This document shows, one piece after another, positions 9,500-19,499 of a DNA stretch of 64,000 nt. Numbering within the stretch: the stretch's first letter is position 1; every line of letters begins with the position of its first letter. A program made the position numbers and the translations under genes. Source of the DNA: Quercus robur (taxonomy: Eukaryota > Streptophyta > Magnoliopsida > Fagales > Fagaceae); NCBI RefSeq assembly GCF_932294415.1, contig NC_065535.1:82481862-82545861 (forward strand). Direction: 5' to 3'. Under the pieces are notes generated by a model that saw only the letters and a list, made by a program, of their open reading frames with translations, had not been told where the DNA came from and made no database searches.

Positions 9500-10640
9500 G
9501 AAATTGCATTGCAAATTAGATTGGAAGGAAACTGGCCCGTCGCATTTGCGTTCAAGAGTTTGCTACACACTAATACAAATAAGAAATTAAGAAAAATAAA
9601 AGTCGACGTCTAAAGTTGAAAGAGCGAAAAAGAAAGGATCAATATAATTTTGAAAACTGATAAAAGTGGATTTATAAGGAAATTTGGATTTAAGCAAAAA
9701 AGTCAAGGTAGAAATTGCATTGCAAACTAAATTGAAAGGAGACTGGGGCAAAATGTGCAAATGCCCTTTTCGAAAAATTATACAGTCTTCTACCCCCTTT
9801 CCCAAACTAATTAGGAAAATGCCCCTCTTTTGTAATTCGATTTTCTTAAAATCGAGTTTCAACTTAAAACTCAATTTTTGAGCAATCAAGTTATAATAAA
9901 CTGAAAATTAAAAAAAAAAAAAAAAATTGTTGGAACTCGAGCTCCATGAACTCGAGTTCCATGCAATTTTTTAAAACCCTATAATGGTGTTTTAAAGCCC
10001 TATAGTGGCATTTTAAAACATGCAAGTCTTTTTTAGTCTGATTGCTCCATAGAGAGCCCTATAGTGGCGTTTTAACATGCAAGTTTTTTTCTTAAGTCTA
10101 ATCGCTCTATTAGGGAGCCCTATAGTGGTGTTTTAAATAAATATAGTGGCGTTTTTTATGGAACTCGAGCTCCATGAACTCGAGTTCCATGCAAATTTTT
10201 TTTTTTGTTTTACCTATAGCGGCGTTTCATGGAGGCCTATAGTAGCGTTTTTTTATGGAACTTGAGTTCCATGCAATTTTTTTTTTTTTTTTTTTTTTAA
10301 GTTTGATCGCCCCATACTCGATTTTCTACAAATCGAGTTTTACATTGAAACTTGAATTTGAGAAAATCAAGTTACAAAAGAATGACATTTCCCTAATTAG
10401 TTTGGGAAATGAGACAGAATGCTATATAATTTGTGCAAAAAGGGCATTTACCCAGATTCCCCAAGGAGATTGACCTGTTGCATTTGCCTTCGAGTTTGCT
10501 ACACATGGATTCAAATAAGATATTAAGAAAAATAAAAGTCCACGACTAAAGTAGAGTGAGTGAAAAAGAAAGGATCAACATAATTTTTGAAAATTGGTAA
10601 TAGTGGATTTATAAGGCAATTTGGATTTAAGCCCGTTATA
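9500..10640. repeat. Direct repeat, second copy interrupted by a MULE-like element
   Basis: Copy 1 is 9500-9697. Copy 2 is 9710-9744 plus 10463-10640. Shared landmarks are AAATTGCATTGCAAA, GTTTGCTACACA, AGAAAAATAAAAGTC and AAAGAAAGGATCAA. Copy 1 preserves the uninterrupted target of the insertion in copy 2. Confidence 0.75.
9745..10462. mobile_element. MULE-like element with CCTATAGTGGCGTTTT minisatellite
   Basis: The left end GGGGCAAAATGTGCAAATGC matches the reverse complement of the right end, GGGGAATCTGGGTAAATGCC, and the inverted repeats continue for about 110 bp (CCCAAACTAATTAGG on both sides, then AATCGAGTTT). Flanking 9-mers AAGGAGACT and AAGGAGATT (8/9) look like a Mutator-type target duplication, and the paralogous copy at 9500-9697 shows the site without the element. 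The interior has about seven degenerate TATAGTGGCGTTTT units and the palindromic GGAACTCGAGTTCC-type block three times. There is no coding capacity. It is related to 52625-53393. Confidence 0.75.
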
Positions 10641-11273
10641 ATCTTGAAAACTGAAGATGTTGGTAAAATTATCTTCTTCTTTTTTTAAAGTAAGAAAAAT
10701 ATTCAATATAATGTTGGGGGCCACTTTTGCGCGTAGCCATGTGTCATCCACTGGAGGAGTGACCTTGCTAGACTTGGATTTGTTTTGGGGAGTTGATCTC
10801 GAAACTCGAAATTGGGCCGAATGAAGATGCTAATGGCTTCTAGTACACTTTTAGGTCTATAAAATAGATAAAGTCCAAAATTTAAGAATCATGATAATGG
10901 TTGAAATAATAAATAGCATATTTTGTATAATAACTTTGATTAATGGTTGCAATAATTGTTGAAATAAAGTAATATGTATTTAGCGTAATAGCTTTGATTA
11001 AATCATGAGTTAAAAAAAAAAAAAGTAAAACAGAAATAAATGAATAAATTCAATGGTCAACAATTGTAAAGAAACGTACATGAAGGCTGAGACTGATAAA
11101 CAAAATTATTGTTAAATAAATAAAGAAATTCACTAGTAAACAAACGTAAAAATAAGTACCTAGAGAGTCAGTTTTTTTTTTTTTTTTGGGAGAAATCCTA
11201 GAGGTTGAGATTGATAAAAAAAAAAAATTGATGTTAATAGCAAGATGACAAAAGAGAATGAGCATTAAGAAAA
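10641..11273. other. Gene-free AT-rich spacer
   Basis: Poly-A/T runs near 11010, 11168 and 11215; nothing recognised. Confidence 0.4.
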
Positions 11274-11466
11274 GAGACGTGCTACGTCTATAACATTTTC
11301 ATAATATTTTCACAATAAATCATAGGTGAAAAGTTGATATTGATTCTAATTTGAATTTAAAACTTAAATTACTTTTTACTCATCCGTATATAACAACTAA
11401 TAACAACTTATCATTTAAAATTTGTTGTGAAAATGCTATGAAAATATTGTAGACATAGCATTTCTC
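11274..11466. mobile_element. MULE-type MITE, 193 bp, perfect 9-bp TSD
   Basis: Termini GAGACGTGCTACGTCTATAA and (reverse complement of the right end) GAGAAATGCTATGTCTACAA continue as inverted repeats through ATTTTCATA and TTTTCACAA. The 9-mer TTAAGAAAA sits directly outside both ends (11265-11273 and 11467-11475). The size and 9-bp duplication fit a non-autonomous Mutator-like element. Confidence 0.9.
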
Positions 11467-11475
11467 TTAAGAAAA

Positions 11476-11664
11476 CTACCTCTGTTTATGTGTCAGAGAG
11501 AAAGAGAGGGAGGGGATTTAACTGACTTGTCATTCAGGAAATATTGGGATATTGGTAGTGTCTAAATTTAAGGGATATGGACGAGAAGTTATAGTAATGA
11601 TTTTATAGTATGAGTATTTTTTTTTTTCCTCCCTTCAAATTCAAAATAAAGAAGAATTGATTTG

Positions 11665-11696
<32 letters not shown>

Positions 11697-12443
11697 GAGA
11701 TACATTAGGGAGTAAGGGAAAACTTAAATTCAAAGAAGAAAAGAGAAAGAAGGAAACATGTAAGTGTTGGAAAAAAAAAATAATAAAAAGGGGAAAATCA
11801 TTGACTTAGTTCGAAGTTAGAAGTAGTGATATCTATATTATTATTTAAGAGGTTTTCATGTTTGAGAACCTCAATTTCTTAATTCAAAAATACTCCTAAA
11901 CTTTAAATTTAAATAGAGATAAAACTTGAGGACCACTTGGTAAAAATATATATATATCATTAAAAGTTAAAACTATCCATTTTCAAAATCCTAAATTTTA
12001 GCCTATATTTCCTTCCAAATTTAAGTTCTCTTTTTTTTTTTTATTAAATTTTTTTCTTGTTTTCAAAACAAATGGCCGCAAGTTCTTAGCACCATTTTTT
12101 TTTTTTTTTTTTTTATGGTCTGAAAAAGCATTAACTACTTTTAAAATAATTTTAAAAAAAAATTATCAACAATTACAAAAACACATTTTTTTTCCTAAAA
12201 ATTAGCACACATTATCTCATCTCACACACTTTTGATGCATCTTTTTTCTAAAAATTAGCACACACAATTCTAAAAAATCTCACACTTCTCTTTTTCAATT
12301 TCTTTGCAGTCTTTTATATTGCCTCAATTATTTGCTCACTTCTTCAGCATCTCCAATTTCAAAAAGGTTATTTTCCTTTGACATTATTGAAATTATTATT
12401 AATTTATTAGTTTGTGTGTTTTTGTTTCTATAATTTTTTACTA
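11476..12443. other. Gene-free stretch rich in poly-A and poly-T
   Basis: Long A-run at about 11664-11691 and T-runs near 12032 and 12098; no coding signal. Confidence 0.4.
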
Positions 12444-12624
12444 GAGCATTCTCATCAGGTCTTTCAAAAAAAATGCCATTTTGACACATCAAAAATCCAC
12501 TTTATCATTTTAACACATCATTTTACAACATAGCATTTATCAGATGTTTTATACTTCAATTCTATACATTAAAATAATATTTACTACATATTAAAATAAT
12601 ATATTATTTCCTACTCTTTGATTA

Positions 12625-13118
12625 ATGGCTAAAGAAGCCAAAGCCAAAGGCAATGAGGTGTTCTCCGCCGGCGACTTCCCCACCGCCATACGCCACTTCT
12701 CCGAAGCAATCAATCTCCCTCCGACCAACCACGTCCTCTATTCTAACCGATCCGCCGCCTACGTTTCTATCAACAAGTACTCCGAGGCCTTGACCGATGC
12801 TAAGAAGACCGTAGAGCTCAAACCAAACTGGTCCAAGGGTTATAGAAGACTCGATGCGGCTCATCTCGACTTGGCTCACTACGACGACGCCGTTTCAGCT
12901 TACAAGAAAGTCTCGAATACGACCCTAACAACGAGGCTCTCAAATCCGGCTTAGCCGATGCTTAAGCCTCGGATTCTCGGTCCCGCGCCGGACCTCCGCC
13001 GCCAGGAAACAATCTCTTCGGCGATGCTTTCTCCGGTCCGGAAATGTGGGCCAAGCTGACTGCAGATCCATCCACTGGGGCTTACCTTCAACAGCCTGAT
13101 TTCGAGAAGATGATGCAG
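12625..13118 (+). pseudogene. HOP/STI1 (Hsp70-Hsp90 organizing protein) N-terminal fragment
   Basis: Opens at an ATG with AKEAKAKGNEVFSAGDF, AIRHFSEAI, NHVLYSNRSAAYVSI and AKKTVELKPNWSKGYRRL, the first three TPR units (TPR1) of plant HOP. A 1-bp deletion near 12908 (AAAGTCTC where AAAGGTCTC is expected) breaks the frame; in the next frame HOP continues as YDPNNEALKSGLADA, a TAA stop near 12963, then NLFGDAFSGPEMWAKLTADP and QQPDFEKMM. Coverage is roughly the first 155 residues of a protein of about 570. No introns are visible in the captured part. It retains GC-rich codon usage unlike the AT-rich surroundings, as expected for captured exon sequence. The intact family member bridges Hsp70 and Hsp90; this copy is dead. 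Confidence 0.85.
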
Positions 13119-13204
13119 ACAGAGAGACGGAGAGAGACAAATGAGGGAGAGGAGAGAGAAAAAACGAATTAAATAAAGCTAAACAGTGTATGGCATTTTT
13201 GTCT

Positions 13205-13230
13205 GTACCGTCTTATATTTAAGACGGTAC
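13205..13230. repeat. 26-bp palindrome, 125 bp from the element's 3' end
   Basis: GTACCGTCTTA, then TATT, then TAAGACGGTAC: an 11-bp stem with a short AT loop. A palindrome with different middle bases sits at the equivalent place in the sister element (52151-52176). A second, imperfect hairpin (GGTGTG...CACACC, AAATGTGCC...GGCACATTT) follows at about 13298-13342. Confidence 0.8.
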
Positions 13231-13355
13231 TGTAGACATGTTCTAAATTTTTTGAGATTTAGAACGGCTGATGTGGGCTTGTTTTTATGTTTGGTGTGTC
13301 AAATGTGCCAAATATTTGACATTTGGCACATTTAGCACACCTGATGGTAGTGCTC

Positions 13356-15024
13356 TTTCACAATTTTTTAATCTCTTATTCTATATCTTTTTCCAATGTG
13401 TATGCTTCTGAATTTGTGTATGATCTCAACACCAGTTTGTGATCTCATTCTCCATTAGCCTTGGAAATCTATTACCAATTATGTGCTCTTTATTTGGATA
13501 ACTTTCATTTCAGACTGCTAGTACTTGCAACCAATAGCCAAAGTCAAGTTATCAACACATTGCAGGCCATCCATAACTATCCATAGAAGATCTATTTGCA
13601 ACTGAGACCAAGTTTCTTCTTTGCTCTCCACCTGATTTATTTCAACTTTCAAGTATGGTATGTAATTCTACATAAATTTTACGACCATCAATTGGTGAGA
13701 GAAATAATTATGAGATTAAACTTTCTCAAAGAATTAGAGATAATTTATTTTATGTAACAATTACATTTGTCTCTCTTCTTAATCCCTCACTTTTCCTAAA
13801 GAATCTCACACCTTATTACTTGACTCAAAAGCTAAAGACAAGAAAATTAAGATATTAAGATATTTTTGTAATTAAAGAATGCAACAACCCCAAATTATGA
13901 ATAATGGAAATTATTAAACTTTAGAAAGAAAAAAAAGAAAAAGAAAAAAGAATATGAGCATCTTAGCATGCACGTGAGCTGATGTAGTCCTACTTTGAAA
14001 CACAAATTGTCATTCATTTTAATTGAAAGATGGATTGAAAGGTCTTTGCAATGGAATTGCAATGAATCTTTGGTTGTGCGATTGTTAGAAACTATTTGTT
14101 CTTAGTCTTCGAAGATTTGGAGTAAAAGTTATTTGAGACTTTAGATGCTTAAATCCGTAAAGCTCTAATTAAGTGTCTTTTGAAGTTTCTGGAGGCCTTG
14201 CAACTTGATTCTAGTAGAACTCTGAGACTTTGAAGGAGGATTCAAATGAACGTGCTTTGTATTCGAATATCTTGATGTAGAAGTTCTTTGGGGTTTTGGA
14301 ACTTAATTCCAATAGAACTTTAAGGCTTTAAAGGATGAATATTTTTTGTATTTGAAGATTTTGATGTAAAAGTTTTTCAAGGCTTTGGAGCTTGAATTCA
14401 ATGGTTGAAATTCTTGGAGGCTTTGGAGGCTTGAAGCTTAATTTTGGTAGAGTTTTGAGACTATGTGCTTCTACAGGACTGATGAGAGCCTTTATTTATA
14501 AGAGTCTTTAGGAGGTTTAATGATACATGATTGACTATATGATTAATGACTCGTGTCTTAATTTAATTGGAAGGACTTTAAAGTATACGTTACACTATTT
14601 GATTAGCTAAAGTGTCTTAATTTTAAATAACACACCGGAGTGGTTAATTAGATTGCTTGTGTCATTTTAAATTAAATATCAACACATATCAACATGTGAT
14701 TGACCCTTGAATCTTCTTTTTAATTTTTATTTAATGACACATGGTAAATTTCCATTGATCTCTTAATAATGGCAATGAGACTCACTAAGTAGCACCTGGC
14801 GCTTTGCAATTTATCATACCATATGAATTTAATGGTATGATATGACAATTTATGGTTGATCATAAATTTTTCCTTTCTACAACTGTCTCATAATATAATA
14901 TTTCCTTGAAGAATGGGAAATGGTCTGAGTGTTCAGACTTTCGAGAGTTGTTTTCTAAGTTTGCGATGGAAAGTAAGACACAATTTCAATTAACACACTG
15001 ACATTTCAAGGAAAATTAACATAG
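13356..15024. other. Gene-free region with degenerate tandem repeat
   Basis: Between about 14180 and 14460 a degenerate unit of roughly 95 bp (AACTTGATTCTAGTAGAACT, GGAACTTAATTCCAATAGAA; GTATTCGAATATCTTGATGT, GTATTTGAAGATTTTGATGT) recurs two to three times. It could be part of an old LTR (TGCAACAACCCC at 13880), but no matching ends were confirmed. Confidence 0.45.
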
Positions 15025-15426
15025 TTTAACTTGAGTAACAAAATAAAGGAGAACTTGTAATCATTACGTACTCCATAAATAATGTTTCCTCTTTCCACAT
15101 AACAGTGAATCCTACTAATCAATTTTATGGTGAAATTTACCATTATTTTGAGAATATTAAAATTCCATGAGGAAGAGAAGGAGAAAGAGAGAGAGGAAAA
15201 AAAAAAAAGAGCAGTGGGAATCGAAATTCTAGACCAATTTTTATTAGGTGAATTTACTCTGTGTCTTTAATTTTTGATTTTTTGTGAATATTAATTTTAA
15301 CTTTCAAAGCATAAAAAATAACATCAAAAAATTGTAATATAGATAAATAATAATAATAATAATAACAACAAAAACTCTTTTTTTTATTAGATGTGATAAA
15401 TTTGAAACTATTATCTGTTTTATTAA

Positions 15427-15623
15427 GTGTGCGTTTGGCAAGCGTTTTACATTTTTCCCAGGGTTCTGTGCACTGTTCATGGACCAGCAAGTACGGAAAA
15501 ACGTAAATGTAACTTTAAAATTGGGTCCCACGGGCACTATTCATAGTTTAAAAATTATTTTGCTATAATGTTTTCAGCAATAAGTTTTTAGTTTTCAACA
15601 ATAAGTGGTATCCAAATAGACCC
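15427..15623. mobile_element. Tourist/Harbinger-type MITE, 197 bp, TAA TSD
   Basis: Begins GTGTGCGTTTGGCAAGCG and ends TATCCAAATAGACCC (reverse complement GGGTCTATTTGGATA). TAA flanks both sides (15424-15426, 15624-15626). Copy B of the duplication reads straight through (TTATTAAATTC), which gives the empty site. Confidence 0.85.
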
Positions 15624-15761
15624 TAAATTCTTTAAATTTTGGACAAAATTCAATTCCAAACTTGTTTGGAGCTCTCTCTTCCAGTCTAACCAACTATATG
15701 ACGATTTATAAGACTATCAATGTGTATTATTAAACAAGTCACATGACTCATTAAAAAAAAT

Positions 15762-16549
15762 AACAAAATTTAGGTACAAAATTAGTTGTAGTCTGAGACT
15801 ACAATCTTACTCAATATCATTAACATTACTACACATTTCAAAAATCTAACTATTGGATTGTTCTTTACACCCTTAATACACATGTCAAATTTTGTGTCAA
15901 TCGTATATTATTTATTATATGATCTATTAGATTATGTTTTATGCATAATTTTAAACTACAAAAATTTGCAATTCAAACAATTTATTAATGACATATCTAT
16001 TGATCTTTAATTGACAAAATTTAGCTACAAAATTGGTTGTAGCCTAAGGCTACAACCTTACTCAATAAAATAAAAATTACTACATATTTTGAAAATCTAA
16101 CCGTTGAATTGCATGTTCTTTACGCTCTTAATACACATGTCAAATTTTGTGTCAATCAAATATTATTTACTCTCTCATCTATAAGCTTATATTTTATGCA
16201 TAATTTTAAACTACAAAACTTGCAATTTAAATAATTTATTGATGACATAGCTATTAATCTTTAATTTTCTATAAATTTTGCAAGCATGGAGAATATAAGA
16301 AAAAGATATAATCTAATGGTGAATTTGTCAAAATTCACCTCTAATAAAAAGATATTAAGTAAGGTGGCTACAACCAATTTTGTAGCTAAACTTTGTCTAT
16401 CTTTAATTTTCTAGAAATTTTACAAGCATGGAGGATATAAGAAGAAAATTTAATCCAATTGTGGATTTGTCAAAATCAATTTCCAATAAAAAGATATTGA
16501 GTAGGGTTGTAACCTAAGGTTACAACTAATTTCGTAGTTATACTCTGTC
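15762..16549. mobile_element. Old MULE-type MITE with a younger member of the same family nested inside
   Basis: The outer element runs from AACAAAATTTAGGTACAAAA to GTAGTTATACTCTGTC. The inner element is 16013-16397 (385 bp), with 32-bp termini GACAAAATTTAGCTACAAAA and reverse complement GACAAAGTTTAGCTACAAAA (31/32 over 32 bp), flanked by ATCTTTAATT on both sides. Both layers are also present in copy B (about 28373-28985, continuing at 29734), so nesting predates the segmental duplication. It is related to 48714-49114. Confidence 0.75.
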
Positions 16550-17940
16550 CTTAAAAAAATAATGTGACTAAAAATATACACGAATGGTCTTTCAAATCGT
16601 TACATAATAGGTTGGAGGAAGATAGCTCCAAATTGATTTGGAGCTAAATTCTTTTCCTTTAATTGTTTTAATCTATTATTTTTCAATTTTTAAAAATGAT
16701 TATATTTCTACTAATTTGTAATAAATAAGCAAAAACTTAATGCAAACCCACAAAACAATAAAGAAATTAATTAATTAAAAAACATACATATATGGAATAC
16801 AAATCACTTATCCCATTTTTGTGTTCCACTTTATACTCTACTTTCTTAATATGGACAAATTTTACCTCCAAACAAATCTCTTCTAACTCATTGCATGGTG
16901 ATTTATAAACAAGCCAAATATCTTATTAAAAAAATTATGTGATGAAAATACACCAATAATTCTAGGATCACATTCCACATAACTCTTTTATGCATTATGA
17001 GTGGTGGAAAAAAAATTGATAAGTCCTTATGAAAATGACAGGTAAATTCTCAGAGTCTACCACATAGGACATTTTTAGAAAAGAATATAATAAAGACTGT
17101 GATCCTAGAATAACTCCCCAAAAGAAAGTGTGCTTAGTTAGTATGTTTGATTAAGAGTGTTTGAATCACAATTATCAATTTACAGTATTTAAACATTGTA
17201 TTTTGAAAACACATTCTAATCAGTTTTTAGTTTTTGAGTAACAATATTGTAAACATATTGAAAATCATAAGACCCAAATAATTTGACCAAACACTCCATA
17301 AATGACAATTGGTAGGACCCTCTTTCTCTTCCTTTCTTATTCTATGTCTATCTTTTTAAAAACTCGCATCTATTAATAATTTTACAATTTTACTTTACAT
17401 ATGAAATAAGTCATTATCTTCTTCTCTTTTAAATACATATACATAACAAACACATTTATGTTTTTTTACTTTTAAAAATATATTATTAAAAATATAATAA
17501 CAAACACATTTTTTGCATTATTAATACTTTAAAAATGCGTTTTTACAACACTTTTTTAGAGCATAATTTTCACATCATTTTAAAAGATGTTTGCAATTAC
17601 ATGCCAAACTTGGCCCTAATCTTTTCCCAACACATCCACACATATTTTGGCTCAACTAACTATAAGAGATAACAATTCCAACAACAACAATCACCAAAAA
17701 AAATAAATTATAATTATAATAGGGCAGTTTAGTACTTATTATAAGGTAGGTTACCTTTTAATCCAAAGACGGAGTTTGGCCTTTAAGACCATATATTCTT
17801 TAGCTTTACCTATCTATCCTGCTTTGCGTGTCAAATTCGGGCCTTCATTTCTCTCTCTCCCTCTGCAGTACAATTCTTGAACACAGAAAAAGAAAAAAGA
17901 AAACTAGGGTTAGGGTTTGGATTTAACTAAGTCAAGCTAA
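16550..17940. other. Duplicated noncoding region and Alba upstream sequence
   Basis: No gene. It is collinear with 29862-31256, which is the promoter region of the live Alba gene; the telo-box-like CTAGGGTTAGGGTTTGG is retained at about 17904. Confidence 0.6.
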
Positions 17941-18060
17941 ATGTAAGAAATCACAGATGGAGTGAATGCCATGAACCTAGTCGGAGATTCCCACAAGAAG
18001 AACCGAATTCAAGTCTCCAACACCAAGAAACCCTTGCTCTTCTACGTCAATGTCACCAAG
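17941..18060 (+). pseudogene. Alba-family exon 1 pseudogene
   Basis: The 120 bp match exon 1 of the functional Alba gene at 31257-31376 base for base except scattered substitutions. Codon 2 is TAA instead of GAA (ATG TAA GAA), which stops translation at once. Other changes include VNVTK in place of VNLAK at the exon end. The donor site GTTCTCTCTC is retained, but exons 2-5 are absent. Translation from the next ATG (codon 11) would give only a fragment. It was derived by the segmental duplication. Confidence 0.9.
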
Positions 18061-18179
18061 GTTCTCTCTCTCAAACTACATCTATTATTTTCAATCTAGG
18101 TTTTGGGTATTTCATGCTGGTGCCAAAATTAGTATTTTTTAGGGATTAATTGTAATGTTGGTTATGATTTGCCTTTTTT

Positions 18180-18774
18180 TACACAGTTACATTTGGTTAT
18201 CATAAAAATGTAAGATGTATACAAATTGAAGGGATAAAACACAATTACAAAATAAAAATTGTAAAACATGAAATGAAGAATATGTCTAGCAATAGAAAAT
18301 TTGAAACTTGTAGAGATTTATAAATCCCAAACACCCTTTCTCATCACTGGCAAACCAAATCCTAACCAACCCACCAAAAATATATTAGTCACAAACCATC
18401 AACATCGACAATTGAATAGTTGAAGAATAACATAAAAAATGAAAGAAATAAAAGGAAAAATCGGCATCAAAGGGAAATTTCGATTATGCTAATATATTGG
18501 TGATTTTTACAAAGGAGAGAGAAAAATTGGATATGCTTGGATTCCTTGCCATTGCCTTTGTCATTGCTTGTGATTAATCATGCAAAGCTAGAAATCGTAT
18601 TGACAAATTAAAAATTTTAGAAAGGAAAAAAAAAAAAAAACTTAAAAAGAAAAAATAAGTGATAGTAAGAGGGCATATTGTAACTGTGATTTAGTCATTT
18701 TATTTTATAATTTGAGAAGAAGACCAATTTTTATCACATTAAAGAAAAGAGAGAATCACAGATGGCCTTTAGAC
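18180..18774. other. Gene-free AT-rich spacer
   Basis: Nothing recognisable. Confidence 0.4.
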
Positions 18775-19015
18775 TGGTCTTTTGCAATATTAGCAATACA
18801 ATCCGACACATCCTTAAACTAAATGGAAGGACTATCTAGAAACATTGCAGCCTTGTTAGCTATTCGGTGTGCAGCCTTGTTAACTTGAGCTTGACGTGCT
18901 CAAAATTTCGTGCTCATAAATCTAATATAGCAAGCTTTGCATCCTCTTTGAGATGGACGATCCTTTGATGTATTTTCTACTTGACTGCTGAAAGCATTTA
19001 TAACTGATAAAGAGT
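18775..19015 (-). pseudogene. Retroelement RNase H C-terminal fragment
   Basis: The minus strand reads DSLSVINAFSSQ, then RQAQVNKAAHRIANKAA with one stop between, resembling the D-S-x-x-V-V-x-A and R-x-A-N-x-x-A-H-x-L-A ends of plant RVT_3 RNase H domains. In the second motif the catalytic Asp/His position is present as AAHRIA. It is a short, broken relic of a non-LTR element. Confidence 0.55.
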
Positions 19016-19204
19016 CACTTCAAAAATTGTGAGCATTTATAATAGTGATTTAGTCTAGGCTAGAATTATGCTAAGATATAATTGTGTAAAGAAGAAAAGA
19101 GAAGGAAATTGAAAGGGGTGGGCAATTGAAGGGTCTGAAATTTTGAATAGCCAATTGAATTGATGGGGGAAGTGGAAAAGAGAGAGAGAGAGAGAGGGAA
19201 GTGG

Positions 19205-19240
<36 letters not shown>

Positions 19241-19499
19241 TAGTGTTAAATGATGAGATGTAACTATAAAATAAATAAATAAAAAAGGATGGCTAAGTTA
19301 TCAAAGAAGGGCGCCACTTCGTAAAACCTCATGCTCTCTTGCATGAGGTCTCTGCTCATATATATATATATATTTGATATGATGAAGAGTATTGGGAAAT
19401 TTAGACCCCAATTTCATAGAATTAACTAGTTTTACAGCCAAGTTGTTAATTAGATATATTATTAATAGTTTTTGGTTAAACAAACAAACATCAATATCA
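19016..19499. other. Spacer with (GA)n and (TA)n tracts
   Basis: GA-rich microsatellite at about 19179-19238 and a (TA)n tract near 19360-19373; no gene. Confidence 0.6.

Larger units (their letters stand above)
12444..13355. mobile_element. Pack-type PIF/Harbinger-like element carrying a HOP fragment
   Basis: The left end GAGCATTCTCATCAGG and the right end (reverse complement) GAGCACTACCATCAGG are terminal inverted repeats. The first 170 bp and last 170 bp are clearly homologous to those of the element at 51191-52300 (shared ATGCCATTTTG, CATTTATCAGATGTTTTA, ACATTAAAATAATATATTAT; GGTGTG, AAATGTGCCAAATATTTG), whereas the middles differ. The middle here is a HOP/STI1 gene fragment. Flanks are CTA and TTT, each one base from the TTA seen at the sister element, so the 3-bp target duplication is probably decayed. 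No transposase. Confidence 0.8.
15025..18179. repeat. Segmental duplication, copy A (matches 27838-31506)
   Basis: From TTTAACTTGAGTAACAAAA to GGTTATGATTTGCC the sequence is collinear with copy B at high identity, covering about 1.8 kb of mostly noncoding repeats, then about 1.3 kb of the Alba upstream region, exon 1 and the start of intron 1. Copy A has one private insertion (MITE at 15427); copy B has one (solo LTR at 29019). Homology ends inside Alba intron 1, so copy A never had the rest of the gene. Confidence 0.9.

Noticed and set aside
12625..13118. HOP fragment as an mRNA-derived processed pseudogene
   Set aside because: There is no poly(A) tail or target duplication around it, and it sits between ends shared with another element with different cargo, so capture is favoured.
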